64,000 bases of DNA, from NCBI RefSeq assembly GCF_000210295.1, contig NC_026737.1:744001-808000 (forward strand). The letters are read 5' to 3'. The notes beneath the pieces are model-generated. The model was not told where the DNA came from and did no database searches. It worked only from the letters and a program-made list of their open reading frames with translations. Position 1 is the stretch's first letter; each line of letters opens with the position of its first letter. The stretch comes from Trypanosoma brucei gambiense DAL972. Taxonomy: Eukaryota; Euglenozoa; Kinetoplastea; Trypanosomatida; Trypanosomatidae. The position numbers and the translations under genes are program-made. Positions 39,310 to 49,530 of this stretch are shown one piece after another.

Positions 39310-40569
39310 ATGAGTGGCGTGGAACCCGAACCACGGGCCCGCACGGATTTGGCCTCTATGCTGAAGGAGGCGCAGTCGGCCATACTCCGTCTCGTCAAGG
39401 AGGCACCAGAGCTACGCGACGCAACCATAGAGCCATCGCAATATGAATGGGCTTGTCAGCGCATGGAAAAGGCGTACGGTAGTATCTTAAAGATTCAGGC
39501 GCCGATGGTGCGTTGCAGCCGTCCTGCATTCCGCAAGCTCTGTAGGTTGTGGGGAACGGATATCAGCTACACGCACATGATCATGGCGGATAGTTTCGCT
39601 TGTTCGGAGGCTGCGCGTCAGGCCGAGTTCTCCATTTATTCCGGTGAAACTCGCCTCATCACACAGCTTGCATCTTCCAGCGGACCCACGGCTGCAACGG
39701 CGGCGGCCATAGTGGCCCCTTGGTGCGACGCCATTGATCTCAACTGTGGTTGTCCGCAACGACGTGTTATGGCGGATGGGCTCGGTGCAGCACTTCTGAG
39801 AAACCCGGAAGTTGTGGCAGATACCGTAAGATGCGTAAGAAACGCGCTTGAGGGCGGTGTGGAGTTGCCGTGCGTGGTGAAAATGCGGGTGAAGGACGAT
39901 GTGCGACTTAGCGTCGACTTCGCGCGGCAGTGTGAGGCGGCCGGTGCGGCATGGATTACTGTCCACGGGCGGACCCCAAATTGCAGTGCACACGCACCCG
40001 TCAGATTTGACGCAATCAACACGATTCGTGAAGCACTTGGCGTCCCTGTTGTTGCAAATGGTGGCGTGCGAGATCCGAGCACGGCGCTTCAGGCTGCCTT
40101 AACAGCTGGTGTAGGCGGAGTGATGAGCGGAATGGGACTGCTGGCGAATCCTGCGTGCTTTTACGTGCCTGGGGCTGACGAAAAGTTCCACTTTGAGCCG
40201 CAGCACATCGCGTACGGAACAGGGTCGTGCCCTTGGGAAAGTGGTTCTGAAGTGAGGGAGGAACACATTGACGCGCGAAAGAGATGCTTGTCCACAGGAC
40301 ACTCTGGTGGTGAGAGAGATGCAAAAACCGTATGGCCGAAAGGGTTCTCTCACTGTCCTCTAGAAGTTTTGTCAGACTTCATTCGTCTGAGTTGCGTTAC
40401 TGACCTCGGGTCTAAGGCAACCTCGATGCATCTGCTGAAGATGGGCTGCAATTATTTGAGTCCTGTGGAACGAACCTTCATTGCAGAAATGCACTCCTCC
40501 TTCTCCGTTATAGCGGCTTTCCAGCAGTTGGGTCTTTACGTGCGGGAGGGAAGGTTTCAGGTGGAATAA
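39310..40569 (+). CDS. tRNA-dihydrouridine synthase, Dus4-like, 419 aa
   Basis: The frame opens at TTG 39190; the first ATG is 39310 (MSGVEPEPRARTD), just after the splice signal. A TIM-barrel Dus domain covers about 58-290. It shows the APMVRCSRPAFRKLCR flavin segment, LNCGCPQRRVMADGLGAAL with catalytic Cys148, KMRVKDDVRLSVDFA, WITVHGRTPNCSAHAPV, GVPVVANGGVRDPSTAL and GGVMSGMGLLANPACF. These match the Dus4 branch, which in yeast reduces U20a/20b in the tRNA D-loop using FMN and NADPH. The usual Arg in the VMVARGLLANP-type segment is Met here. An N-terminal helix of about 50 residues and an insertion at about 300-340 are extra. Localisation is uncertain. Confidence 0.88.
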   Translation: MSGVEPEPRARTDLASMLKEAQSAILRLVKEAPELRDATIEPSQYEWACQRMEKAYGSILKIQAPMVRCSRPAFRKLCRLWGTDISYTHMIMADSFACSEAARQAEFSIYSGETRLITQLASSSGPTAATAAAIVAPWCDAIDLNCGCPQRRVMADGLGAALLRNPEVVADTVRCVRNALEGGVELPCVVKMRVKDDVRLSVDFARQCEAAGAAWITVHGRTPNCSAHAPVRFDAINTIREALGVPVVANGGVRDPSTALQAALTAGVGGVMSGMGLLANPACFYVPGADEKFHFEPQHIAYGTGSCPWESGSEVREEHIDARKRCLSTGHSGGERDAKTVWPKGFSHCPLEVLSDFIRLSCVTDLGSKATSMHLLKMGCNYLSPVERTFIAEMHSSFSVIAAFQQLGLYVREGRFQVE

Positions 40570-41136
40570 AGTATCCCCACGAAGCGATGCGTTAGGATGC
40601 TCACCATGCACCCACGCAGTAACGATCACCGTTTCTATATGCAAGATATATCCACAAGCGCACACTACCCCCTTTCCGCTTCTCACTTGTTTTTTCTTGT
40701 CGCTGGTATGCGTAACAAGACCCTCAACCCACTTGATTTAACCACTAATTCGTACTCTTGACTAGTGTTGCGGAGAATACGAACAAAACCCGGTGACTGT
40801 CACTTTCTTTCCTTAATTCTCCTCTTTTCTTTTCCCCCAACCCCGACACTGCTGTCGTGTCTACTTTCGATCGTTGCTTATACGGTTACGATCCATTTTA
40901 AGTGGTCGGAAGCGGGGCGGCCATTGCTCGTAGAATTGGAAGCAATATTCCTATCGTGCATACTCGCTTCAGTATACGTATTTATATATAAACCACGCAG
41001 GTGCCCTTGAGTACCCTGTTGGTGCACCGCAGGAAACGCAAAGGAAACACGAACGCATATATACGACATACGCAGTTACGCAACAAAATAGAGGAGAGTT
41101 TAGAGTTTAGAACAATAATTAGTGGTGGCATAAAAC
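40570..41136. other. Spacer
   Basis: A 0.57-kb region with a pyrimidine-rich tract at 40799-40850 and no ATG-started ORF of interest. Confidence 0.6.
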
Positions 41137-43935
41137 ATGGAAATTGAAGGGCATGAGACCGAAGCCATGTCAACGGCTACCAAATATGACCCGACGGAAT
41201 GTGGAAGAACCGAAGGGTCCCATATTACTCAAATTAACGTGACTGTACAAGGAAGAGGAAGACCTCCAACAGTGCCCGAGGGTGCCAGCGTTGAAAAACC
41301 GAAGTCTATCCTAAGAAACACGACTGGAACCTCGACTACAAGTGCTGAGGCTTCCCGCAAGCGGACCGTGAGGTTTGGCGGGTCCGACACGTTTGAAGCT
41401 GCACCGTACTTCAGCACACCAGAGAGCAATAGTGAGGAAGGCTCTGTTGATTCTCGGGGGGGCGGTGACAACATAGGCGCGGCCGCTGCACCAAGGGCTG
41501 GAAAGGAGCGCCACGATGACGACGACGATCAACTTGAGACAGGTAGCAACACGAGCGAGCCAACAAGTCCGCGACTCGGAGCGATAGGTTGGGTGCCATT
41601 AGCAGTACAGCGCCCCCCAGCTGGTGAGCATCGGAAGGGCAAAAAAGGGAATAAACCCACAGAAGGCAAACGAAACGAAATGGCTTCCTGGGAAATGCCT
41701 TCGACGCATCAGGGTGGAAAAGGGAAAGGTGAGGGCTCACTTCTTGACGTGAGCGTCAGTGAATCGACGCTGTCGCCTGGTAGTGAGAAGTCTCTGATTG
41801 CAGCCGCAGATGACGAAAATAACATAGAAAAGCACCGAAAAGACGTTAAAGCAGTTGACTTGGTGGCAAAATCCAGAACGAGTGGGAAGCCACCCAGAGG
41901 GGAAGTGCTCACCGTTACCGGTCTTTCACTAGATAAAATACCCATACAAGAGAGTCGTGGTACTGATTATAAGGAAAACTCAACGGACGATCTTCCGAGG
42001 TTGTTCTACCCCACACCGAGACCTCAGAAGGACTTCAACAACGCGGAGGAAGAAAAACCCCCGCTGCGGCACCGTGACTCGCACACCGACGGGGGCGACG
42101 GAGATAAGCCTGGTACCGTGTCTGCTGAACTCTTAGACCACTTGCAGCGAAAGTCCGGGGTCGGCGATCTGCTAAATCCTGAAGGTGGCGTTGACCCGCA
42201 GCACTTGATGTTTGATGATAACCTCGCTCCCCCTGCGCGGAGGAAAGGAAGTGTTGCCTCGCATACAAATCACGACGACTACGACCGTCTTATTCATCCC
42301 TCTATCCGGTTGTTCCCAGACCTTCCGCCGCCTATCGCAGCAAGTGACTCTGAGCCATCGGTGATTGTAGAAGTGATGGCCATAGAACAAGCAAATGCTG
42401 AGAATGCGGAAGTAGGAATATCAAGAAGCGGCAACCATCAGCAAGCCGGTTGGATGTCCTCTTCGGTCAGAGCCACATTCGAAGGGCCCAACACAATTTC
42501 ACCCATAGGAACGGGGTACGTGTTCAATTCATCTGGGGCTGGAGTTGATACCTGCGTCAGCAACACAGAGAATGGTTGGAGTGCCGTTTTAAATGCTACA
42601 CCTCTCAAGATAGGCGGCGGCTCAAAGAATGTGGTCCACCGTAAAAATAGCAATACGGGGTTTGATTTGAAATCAGACTTCCTCATGTCAAGTGTGCAAA
42701 CAGAGTCGGAAACAATACGCGGTGAACACCACCCAAATGTAGCAAAGCCGGTGGATGTGCAGACTGTCAGTTGTGCTACGGAAATGTGGCGGGAAGTTCT
42801 TAACAATGATGAGGAGTACACGATGCAATCCAGCAAGGCAGGCAGGTACCTCCCAGGGGACTTCTTCGAGGGTGTGCAAGCAAGCATGGGCAGCGACGCT
42901 ACAAACAAAGGCATACGAAAGGGGAGCGCATCCAAATCCGCATCGTTACTTCCAATCAGGGGAATGGAAATCGTTCGACCAACCAAACCGCAAGGGGAAA
43001 ACACTCGCAAAACCAGTGTCTACCGCAAGAGCCGCTCGGTAGAGCGTCGTAAAACGGAAAAAGAGCAGCCGAAGGTACTGGCGGTGGAGGTGGTGGCGGG
43101 GGCCGAGTCACGCAGCGCCCTGGATGAATCTACCAACCCCAGGGAACCGCAAGCAGCGGCGCGGGCCACGACGTCCAGCAAAGAGAGGTCCCTTTGTGTG
43201 GTGCAACCATGTGGGGGAAAGGTAAGTGCAAGTGAACTAAGTGCACTGGCTTCCACGCAGCTGATGTCCAAGGACACCTCGTTGAGCGAAGACTGCGCGA
43301 GCAGGTTGCGGAAGAAGTGGGGAGTAACGCCGAAGAGGGCAGAAGAGGAGGATGATGAAGAGAGGATACGTCGGGCAGAACGTTTTGAGAGGATCAACCT
43401 CGCGTTGCTAAAGCTAGAAGTCTGCAGAAAGAACAATCACTCATCTCATGACACAAGGGGGTGGGCGTCACCAACAAGCGACTTGGACTCACGGTACGAA
43501 ACCAAACCCTGGACTCAGGCATATTCCCCCTCTGGTCCCACCACCGACACCCTTGACAACGGTTATGCTTCATCGATTGATCCCCCACGCTCAAAGTATT
43601 GGGACAGGGAAATGGCCGGAGGCACTTCTAAGAGGCATAACTCAAGACCGAGATCACTGTTTCCGCCGCCGCACTCACCCGTCAAAACCTCAGCTGATCC
43701 ACCGGTGGACGGCCTCATTTACACACCAGCGAAAACTGCATCGGCACGCAGCGCTTCCTGGATGTTTGAAAGGAGTCCTGATGAGGATAGGTACAACTCG
43801 TACTTCATGGACGCAAACTCACGACTGCAGGAACTCCGTGTATGTGATTCAATGGCGGCGAAAAACTTTGCACGTGATCTCTCGTCGCTAGCATCCGCTG
43901 TACGAGGCAGTGAACTATTTAGCATGATATCGTGA
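41137..43935 (+). CDS. Large disordered protein with SILK and RVxF PP1-docking motifs, 932 aa
   Basis: The ATG at 41137 starts a 932-residue protein of low hydrophobicity, rich in Ser, Glu, Lys, Gly and Pro, with no predicted membrane or globular domain over most of its length. Residues 57-60 read S-I-L-R and residues 76-80 read R-T-V-R-F. A [GS]IL[KR] motif placed 15-20 residues before an RVxF motif is the bipartite docking arrangement of several protein phosphatase 1 regulators, inhibitor-2 among others. The intervening sequence is Thr/Ser-rich, so docking could be phospho-regulated. A conserved-looking helical segment lies near 735-770 (EEDDEERIRRAERFERINLA), and the C-terminal 60 residues look helical (SRLQELRVCDSMAAKNFARD). 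I infer a PP1-targeting scaffold, location unknown. Confidence 0.75.
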   Translation: MEIEGHETEAMSTATKYDPTECGRTEGSHITQINVTVQGRGRPPTVPEGASVEKPKSILRNTTGTSTTSAEASRKRTVRFGGSDTFEAAPYFSTPESNSEEGSVDSRGGGDNIGAAAAPRAGKERHDDDDDQLETGSNTSEPTSPRLGAIGWVPLAVQRPPAGEHRKGKKGNKPTEGKRNEMASWEMPSTHQGGKGKGEGSLLDVSVSESTLSPGSEKSLIAAADDENNIEKHRKDVKAVDLVAKSRTSGKPPRGEVLTVTGLSLDKIPIQESRGTDYKENSTDDLPRLFYPTPRPQKDFNNAEEEKPPLRHRDSHTDGGDGDKPGTVSAELLDHLQRKSGVGDLLNPEGGVDPQHLMFDDNLAPPARRKGSVASHTNHDDYDRLIHPSIRLFPDLPPPIAASDSEPSVIVEVMAIEQANAENAEVGISRSGNHQQAGWMSSSVRATFEGPNTISPIGTGYVFNSSGAGVDTCVSNTENGWSAVLNATPLKIGGGSKNVVHRKNSNTGFDLKSDFLMSSVQTESETIRGEHHPNVAKPVDVQTVSCATEMWREVLNNDEEYTMQSSKAGRYLPGDFFEGVQASMGSDATNKGIRKGSASKSASLLPIRGMEIVRPTKPQGENTRKTSVYRKSRSVERRKTEKEQPKVLAVEVVAGAESRSALDESTNPREPQAAARATTSSKERSLCVVQPCGGKVSASELSALASTQLMSKDTSLSEDCASRLRKKWGVTPKRAEEEDDEERIRRAERFERINLALLKLEVCRKNNHSSHDTRGWASPTSDLDSRYETKPWTQAYSPSGPTTDTLDNGYASSIDPPRSKYWDREMAGGTSKRHNSRPRSLFPPPHSPVKTSADPPVDGLIYTPAKTASARSASWMFERSPDEDRYNSYFMDANSRLQELRVCDSMAAKNFARDLSSLASAVRGSELFSMIS

Positions 43936-44903
43936 GGACACTATGGCGAATAAATCAAAAATGTGAGGAAATGAACGGTTTATAGCGGAGTCGAATGCAC
44001 TTCTGCTGTGCATGGCCTTAGGCTCATTCTCTGCATGATCCAAATCTTCGTCTGTCCCTTACTTGTGTGCGATTTCTGTCAGTGGAGTATTGTTTTTGAT
44101 TTAAGTGCTTGGTCGTTGTTGTTTTTTTCTCCTTCTTGTTCCTTTAGTTGTTATGTATGGCTCACAGACGCCATTCACACGCTGTTCGGCACATTTTCAT
44201 TTTGTAACCCGACAAATCGGTTATAACCGGAGAGAGATGTCGTGAAAAGTGGGAAAGGAGAGGGTATGTATACATAAGCATATATAGAAATGAAGTAAGA
44301 GAGAGGCCTCGAACCGAATATGTGAAATTGACAAAACACTTATGGTGAGCACTTCGCGTCACGCAAACAGCATGGAAATGGAGCGATATCTCATAGACAG
44401 TGACCGAGAAAGTATGGTGGCCAGCGCGGTACGATGTGAAACGCAGCCGTGTGCATGGCCCTGTACATGTTAGTTAATCACTTCTTCTGTCCCGTCCCCC
44501 CCCCGTACACACACAGTAGTGGCTTAGTCCTAATAATTTTTGAATAGAACCGTACTTGTATTGAAACACGGCGAGTCCCCGTTTTTGTTCGCTTTTTTTT
44601 TTTTGGTGGACTTAAACCGCATTTTTCCCTCTTCCTCACTCATGTTGCACTGCCCATGCTTTTGCTCAAACACGTGTGTACGCATATACGTATACATATG
44701 TATATGGTAGAGGAATGAATCTCTGACAGACTCATGCGTTTGCTCACTCACCTTCATGCCTCCTGCTTTCCTGAACTTACCTCAGTCTTTTAGAATCGAG
44801 TAGCATCTGAACACGGCGCGGTGTCACGGGGCCCGCCCTTTGCACACGCACACGCAACGCCCCCATACGGCTCCGGCTTTAATACCTTACACCATTGTCT
44901 TAC
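43936..44903. other. Spacer
   Basis: A 0.97-kb region with T-runs (44128-44140, 44595-44605), a C-run (44497-44505) and TA-like repeats (44683-44705). No convincing ORF. Confidence 0.6.
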
Positions 44904-45731
44904 ATGTCGGTTCCACTCACAGAGGAGGATCTGCATGACTTGTATGTGTGGGTTGATGAAATACCCATTTCCCGCCCCAAGCGGAATATTACCCGCGATT
45001 TCAGCGATGGTTGCTGCGTGGCTGAAGTCATGAAGTTCTTCTTCCCAAAGCTTGTCGAACTGCATAACTACGTGCCTGCTATGTCACAGTCAAAGAAAAT
45101 AGAGAACTGGAATACCCTCAACAACCGAGTGTTTCGCAAACTCCACTTTGAGGTGGCGCGGGATGAAATCAGCGACATCACAGCGGGGGTCCCAGGCGCC
45201 ATTGAGCGGTTCCTCCGTGCATTGCGAACAAAGATTTCTGAGATCAAAGCCCGCCGTGAGGAATTGGCAGCTGCGGAGGCGCTGACAGGCGTGCCAGGAA
45301 CGGGGCTCTCCCCTTCACGGTTTCGTTATGGTGCACGGCATGCGGACAGAGCTGGCACGGCGGGATCCACCTTGTCTGCGCATGATCGTAATGTAGAAAA
45401 TGAAGCGGAACGAGGACAGCGCGGGGGCAGCAAGGTAGGAGTCACATCCGGTTACGCGAACACGCAAGGACGCTCTAACGCTGCCCCAAACGTGAAAAGT
45501 GGATTTGACCAGCGGAACGGGTCAGCCAGAACGAGTGGTAGTGTGGACGACGGTATTGACAGCAGGACAGCTGCCAGTCTCCGTCAGTTATTTGATGAAA
45601 AGGACCGAACTATAGCTGAGCTCCGTGAGACTGTTGGCCTGCTCAGTGAGAAGGTGATGAAGCTAGAAGAACTCGTTCGCTTGAAGGACAATAAGCTGCA
45701 TGACTATAGGAGCACATTTGGTCACATGTGA
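44904..45731 (+). CDS. SPEF1: SPEF1/CLAMP-type calponin-homology microtubule protein, 275 aa
   Basis: The open frame begins at TTG 44895; the first ATG is 44904 (MSVPLTEEDLHDLYVWVDE). Residues 8-112 are a SPEF1-type CH domain, very close to the animal family: LYVWVDEIPISRPKRNITRD, FSDGCCVAEVMKFFFPKLVE, LHNYVPAMSQSKKIENW and NTLNNRVFRKLHFEV. SPEF1 proteins bind and bundle microtubules through this domain. The middle (about 125-215) is Arg/Gly/Ser-rich and disordered. The C-terminus (about 222-270) is a coiled coil (KDRTIAELRETVGLLSEKV) expected to dimerise the protein. In T. brucei the homologue has been reported on the microtubule quartet beside the flagellum base. The gene lies just upstream of SBDS. 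Confidence 0.92.
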   Translation: MSVPLTEEDLHDLYVWVDEIPISRPKRNITRDFSDGCCVAEVMKFFFPKLVELHNYVPAMSQSKKIENWNTLNNRVFRKLHFEVARDEISDITAGVPGAIERFLRALRTKISEIKARREELAAAEALTGVPGTGLSPSRFRYGARHADRAGTAGSTLSAHDRNVENEAERGQRGGSKVGVTSGYANTQGRSNAAPNVKSGFDQRNGSARTSGSVDDGIDSRTAASLRQLFDEKDRTIAELRETVGLLSEKVMKLEELVRLKDNKLHDYRSTFGHM

Positions 45732-46598
45732 CTATGACGATGATGACTTTGATTTATATACGAGAGGCGACGAGAAGGAAAGTGAATAGAATTAAAGGAA
45801 CATGAAACAGGGGAATAGAATGGGTGGTTTAAAGGCAGATATGAGAGGAAGAATGACGGTGTGAACGACAGCGGCAGATTGGCTTGTGCTGCTTCACCCT
45901 TCTCCCTCCTGAGAGTACCTCTTCCGAGGGTAAATGGGCTGACAGGTGGCGGTGAGCTGGAGTGTGACAATGAAGGAGACGTACGCGCGCTGGGCCCACC
46001 GCAGTACGTACGAATCTTTTAGGCTGTACTTGATTTGCTTGTGTGGTATTATAACCTTGGGCGTGTGAATTACGTTCGTTTGCCCTCCAAAGAAACCCCT
46101 AACGCGCTTCTGAAACGAAAAGTTTCACCATATATGTGGGTGCAGCTTTAGACTGTGCTTCGTTGATGTGACGCGCAGCCCTATGCGTGTGCGTTTTCAG
46201 CGCGCACACACGGTTCCATCTGCCTGTTCCCCATTGCGATACCACTTTCGTGCCTGTCTAATCGCGCGATGACAAACTCTGAATGCCTCTTCTTTTCCCT
46301 ACTCTTGCGTCCCTTCTCGTGCGTGAAGCCTCCTTTTACAGTCAACTCTTTCTTAAAGGTACGATCCCGCCTCGATTCCAACTTCCCGTAGCCAGCTAGC
46401 GAGCCAGCAGTAGAGAAGACAGGAAGCGGTCATAGGGAGGGGGAAGTCTTGGAGAGTGTGTATTATTATTTCCACAACTAAAAGCAGCGTCCCTTCATCC
46501 GTTTAGGGGGTTCCTCTCACCATTTCGATACGTGCGGGTGCCAAAGCAGGAGGCCGCTAAACGGTAAACAGGATACCGGAAACTAAATATAGTCGACC
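45732..46598. other. Spacer
   Basis: A 0.87-kb region. A pyrimidine-rich stretch (46489-46504, GTCCCTTCATCCGTTTAG) ends in AG at 46505-46506, about 90 nt before the SBDS ATG. No other ORF of interest. Confidence 0.6.
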
Positions 46599-48002
46599 AT
46601 GAGCGCGCGCATGCAGGTCCCGCTGTCGCAACGGCGCCACACAAACGTTGCTGCAGTGCGATATACAAAAAATGGTCATAAGCTGGAAATTGCCTGTTAC
46701 AAAAACAAGGTGATATCGTACCGTAATGGGGTTGAAACGCGGTTAGATGAAGTTCTTCAGATCGACCGCGTTTTTACCAATATTTCACGTGGTCTCTTCG
46801 CTTCTGAAAAAGATATCCAAGCGGTGTTTGGCAAAGGAACCACGGAAGAGGATGCACTCAAGTACATCCTCGTCCATGGCGAACTTCAGGTGGCGCAACA
46901 CGAACGTGAAGTTGAAGTGAATCAAATGTTCACAGATATAGCACTGATCATATCGCAGAAGTGCGTGAATGAAGTTACACAGCGGCCCTTCCCCGCACAG
47001 GTCATTAAGCAGGCTCTGCGCTCCATAGGTGCCGCAGTGAGGTTGGATCAACCGGCGAAAAAACAAGCACTTGCGCTCATTCATAGGCTTATGGACGCAC
47101 AGATCATACCGATCGCACGAGCTCCAATGAAACTCCGGTGCACAACAGTGGACGAGCAATCTCTGAAGAAGGTGACGGAATGGTGTGAAAGCAATAGAGC
47201 GACCATACTTGAGGAACCGGGGGAGACCTGCCAAGATGAAACGGTTCATGGAGCGGGGAAATATTCTCTGCTCATCCTCTTACAGCCACATCTTTTTCGA
47301 GATCTTGAAATTTTTGTCAAGGACGAGTTACCACATGGTGCGACGGTGCACATGATAGACAGTGTTGCGATGGATGTAGGTGAAGTGGATGTGATGGATG
47401 CAGATTTGATAGCTCGGGCTAACGCTCACACGAACGCTGCTGACAAGTCGGTAGGTGGCGGAGGCGGTAGCCATCAAACCGGTAGCAGCAGTAATCCCAC
47501 ACAATGTCTGAACAACAACAACAAAGGGGGAAAGAAAGGGGAAAAGAGTGGCCGGAAGCAGAAGAACGCAAAATATTCACTCCAGAAGAATGATGACACA
47601 CCACAGGAAGAACAAGGCACGCCACTCACAGCTGATTTGTCATCGACAGGGCCGGGGGTTGTGGATGATAAGGAGATCTCCGATGTGAAGACGGCGCTAA
47701 GCAAACTGGGTCTTGATAATCCTTGCGCGCTGGATGACCACGACGATGACAAGAACAAACGGGGGAAAAAGAAAGCCAAACGGCGCCAGGGAGCTCAGCA
47801 GCAGTCACAACAACCCGCATCATCAAAGAAGGAGGTTGAGGTGGAGGCCCAGGAAGGTAGTGACGAAGAGGTTCTAGTTAACCGCAAGCAGCGCAAAATG
47901 GCCGCAGTTAAGGCTAAAGACATAAGCAATAATCACGACTGCGACTTCGATGACGAGTACAACTATGAGTACGATATGGAGGAGGGGGTAGGAGAGGAGT
48001 GA
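46599..48002 (+). CDS. SBDS: SBDS ribosome maturation protein with C-terminal extension, 467 aa
   Basis: The ATG at 46599 gives MSARMQVPLSQRRHTNVAAV, then the FYSH domain (YTKNGHKLEIACYKNKVISY; GLFASEKDIQAVFG; EDALKYILVHGELQV). The helical middle domain (CVNEVTQRPFPAQVIKQALR; AKKQALALIHRLMDAQIIPI) and the ferredoxin-like C-terminal domain (YSLLILLQPHLFRDLEIFV) follow. SBDS works with the GTPase EFL1 to release eIF6 from late 60S subunits. Human SBDS is 250 aa. Here about 200 further residues form a low-complexity tail, rich in Gly/Asn, then Lys, then acidic (GGKKGEKSGRKQKNAKYSLQ; DDEYNYEYDMEEG end). Such a tail has been described in trypanosomatid SBDS and linked to RNA binding. Confidence 0.95.
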   Translation: MSARMQVPLSQRRHTNVAAVRYTKNGHKLEIACYKNKVISYRNGVETRLDEVLQIDRVFTNISRGLFASEKDIQAVFGKGTTEEDALKYILVHGELQVAQHEREVEVNQMFTDIALIISQKCVNEVTQRPFPAQVIKQALRSIGAAVRLDQPAKKQALALIHRLMDAQIIPIARAPMKLRCTTVDEQSLKKVTEWCESNRATILEEPGETCQDETVHGAGKYSLLILLQPHLFRDLEIFVKDELPHGATVHMIDSVAMDVGEVDVMDADLIARANAHTNAADKSVGGGGGSHQTGSSSNPTQCLNNNNKGGKKGEKSGRKQKNAKYSLQKNDDTPQEEQGTPLTADLSSTGPGVVDDKEISDVKTALSKLGLDNPCALDDHDDDKNKRGKKKAKRRQGAQQQSQQPASSKKEVEVEAQEGSDEEVLVNRKQRKMAAVKAKDISNNHDCDFDDEYNYEYDMEEGVGEE

Positions 48003-48422
48003 AACCCACAGATGCGCCGAAACGCCACGGACGGATGTGAAGAGCAGGTAGTACGGCCACTTGGTTTAGTGCCGTACGTCAACCCACGCTCCCCACTTCA
48101 GCTGGAGGGGATATGAAAACAAAAAGTAACGTGAAATTAAATAATGACAAGTTTTTTTTACAACCTCCGTAAGAACACACACATACTCCTCTGTCTCAGC
48201 TAGTTAGCGTTTTTCTTCTAATATATATGCTGGTGTTAATGAAGTGTCTGCTTGCTACTTTTGTTTTTGCCACTAGGCCCCTGCTTGTCTTTCGCAGCAG
48301 TGGGTGCGCGTGATCAACACGATTTCACATAAGCGGCAGTAAAATCTTAATAGTAGCAGCTTGTACGGACACACTAAGAAAGGTCATCGTTAACCTGATA
48401 AGCACATCGCCACGTACACACG

Positions 48423-48459
<37 letters not shown>

Positions 48460-48498
48460 CGAGATATTCAAATAGTTCCTTTTCTTCGCTGCGATAAG
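48003..48498. other. Spacer with long TA tract
   Basis: Holds a TA repeat (48426-48458) shortly before the next ATG, followed by CTTTTCTTCGCTGCGATAAG. No ORF of interest. Confidence 0.65.
48426..48458. repeat. (TA)n microsatellite
   Basis: About 16 TA units, 40 nt upstream of the ATG at 48499. It may lie in the promoter-proximal leader or in the spacer, depending on the splice site. Confidence 0.93.
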
Positions 48499-49530
48499 AT
48501 GTGGAACGCATTTAGCGGGTTTCAGCCACCAAAATTGAGGGATGGTAACGGTGGCTGGGGAAGTGGTAGGCCTTACAGGCCAATGAGGGCGGGAGGGCAG
48601 CCATATCATAAGGAAATGTTTGGGGCCCCCTCTTACCCTCAAACCCAAGGCGGTTACCAGCATCATGGGAATTTGGACCCCATGAACCGCTCTTACAGTC
48701 GTCATACGCCGCAGGCAGCACACAGGATCCGCCAGCCTAATATCGATGAACCTTTTGCATGGAAAGCGTTTATGCGAAGGAGCACTGAAGGTGCCATTTA
48801 TCGTGGAACGACGCAGCTTGAGGGAAGCCAAAGGACAAAGGAAAGCGGTGAAACTACGAGTCCCAATGGGTTGGCGCGGCACATTGATGGTGAAGCTTGG
48901 AATGCTTATTGGGGCGAGTACTCTGACCATTTTGCGTCCCGAATTGACGACGTTCAGGAGCATTTAAGCAAGGGTGAAAGGTACAACGGCAAAAGGTGTG
49001 TACGAGTCGCCACACCCATACCGAAGGATTCACTTATGGAGTCATTCAAGAGTCGAATGATCGACTACGCACGACACTTTGGGGCAATCGAATGTGTTAC
49101 TCGCGACGGCGGTGTCGTTGGGGTACAGTTCACCACCCATCGCTCTGCAGAGCTCTTCGCTGTGTGGGCTGCCTCAATGACTTTTGTGGAAATTCTCGGT
49201 GATACCGTGAAACCGGATGAAGTCAACGGTCCCGTAGAGATGGTGGTGAGGCTTGCACCACATGATCCGAATAGACTTACGACAACACTTCGACTGGGCG
49301 ATAACATCATCCTTTCAACAGCGTTTGTCGAGGGGTTGTTTAAGGGTATTTTCGATGCCGAAGACATTAAGTTTCATGCTGGTGTCTTCCAAATAACGTT
49401 TGGCTCTGTCCAGGCAGCCAAGGTGGCACTTCACTCGGTCCAGCGGCACCTTTTCGATGGCTTTGGTCTGCTACTAACGTTTTCGGAGGTGCCCTTGGGC
49501 GCGGGGCCTCTAATGCCACATGCGAAGTAG
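48499..49530 (+). CDS. Putative RNA-binding protein with two RRM-like folds, 343 aa
   Basis: The ATG at 48499 starts an N-terminal half that is Gly/Tyr/Gln/Pro-rich and probably disordered (GGWGSGRPYRPMRAGGQPYH). Two segments then read like divergent RRMs. The first, about 165-235, has a CVRVATPIP strand, the helix MESFKSRMIDYARHFGAIEC, and GVVGVQFTTHRSAELFAVWA. The second, about 248-335, has MVVRLAPHDP, FVEGLFKGIFDAEDIKFHAG, VFQITFGSVQAAKVALHSV and GLLLTFSE. The beta-alpha-beta-beta-alpha-beta order fits both, but the aromatic RNP1/RNP2 residues are poorly conserved, so RNA contact may be indirect. I infer an mRNP-associated protein. Trypanosomes control expression largely through such proteins, but no specific homologue is recognised. 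Confidence 0.68.
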   Translation: MWNAFSGFQPPKLRDGNGGWGSGRPYRPMRAGGQPYHKEMFGAPSYPQTQGGYQHHGNLDPMNRSYSRHTPQAAHRIRQPNIDEPFAWKAFMRRSTEGAIYRGTTQLEGSQRTKESGETTSPNGLARHIDGEAWNAYWGEYSDHFASRIDDVQEHLSKGERYNGKRCVRVATPIPKDSLMESFKSRMIDYARHFGAIECVTRDGGVVGVQFTTHRSAELFAVWAASMTFVEILGDTVKPDEVNGPVEMVVRLAPHDPNRLTTTLRLGDNIILSTAFVEGLFKGIFDAEDIKFHAGVFQITFGSVQAAKVALHSVQRHLFDGFGLLLTFSEVPLGAGPLMPHAK

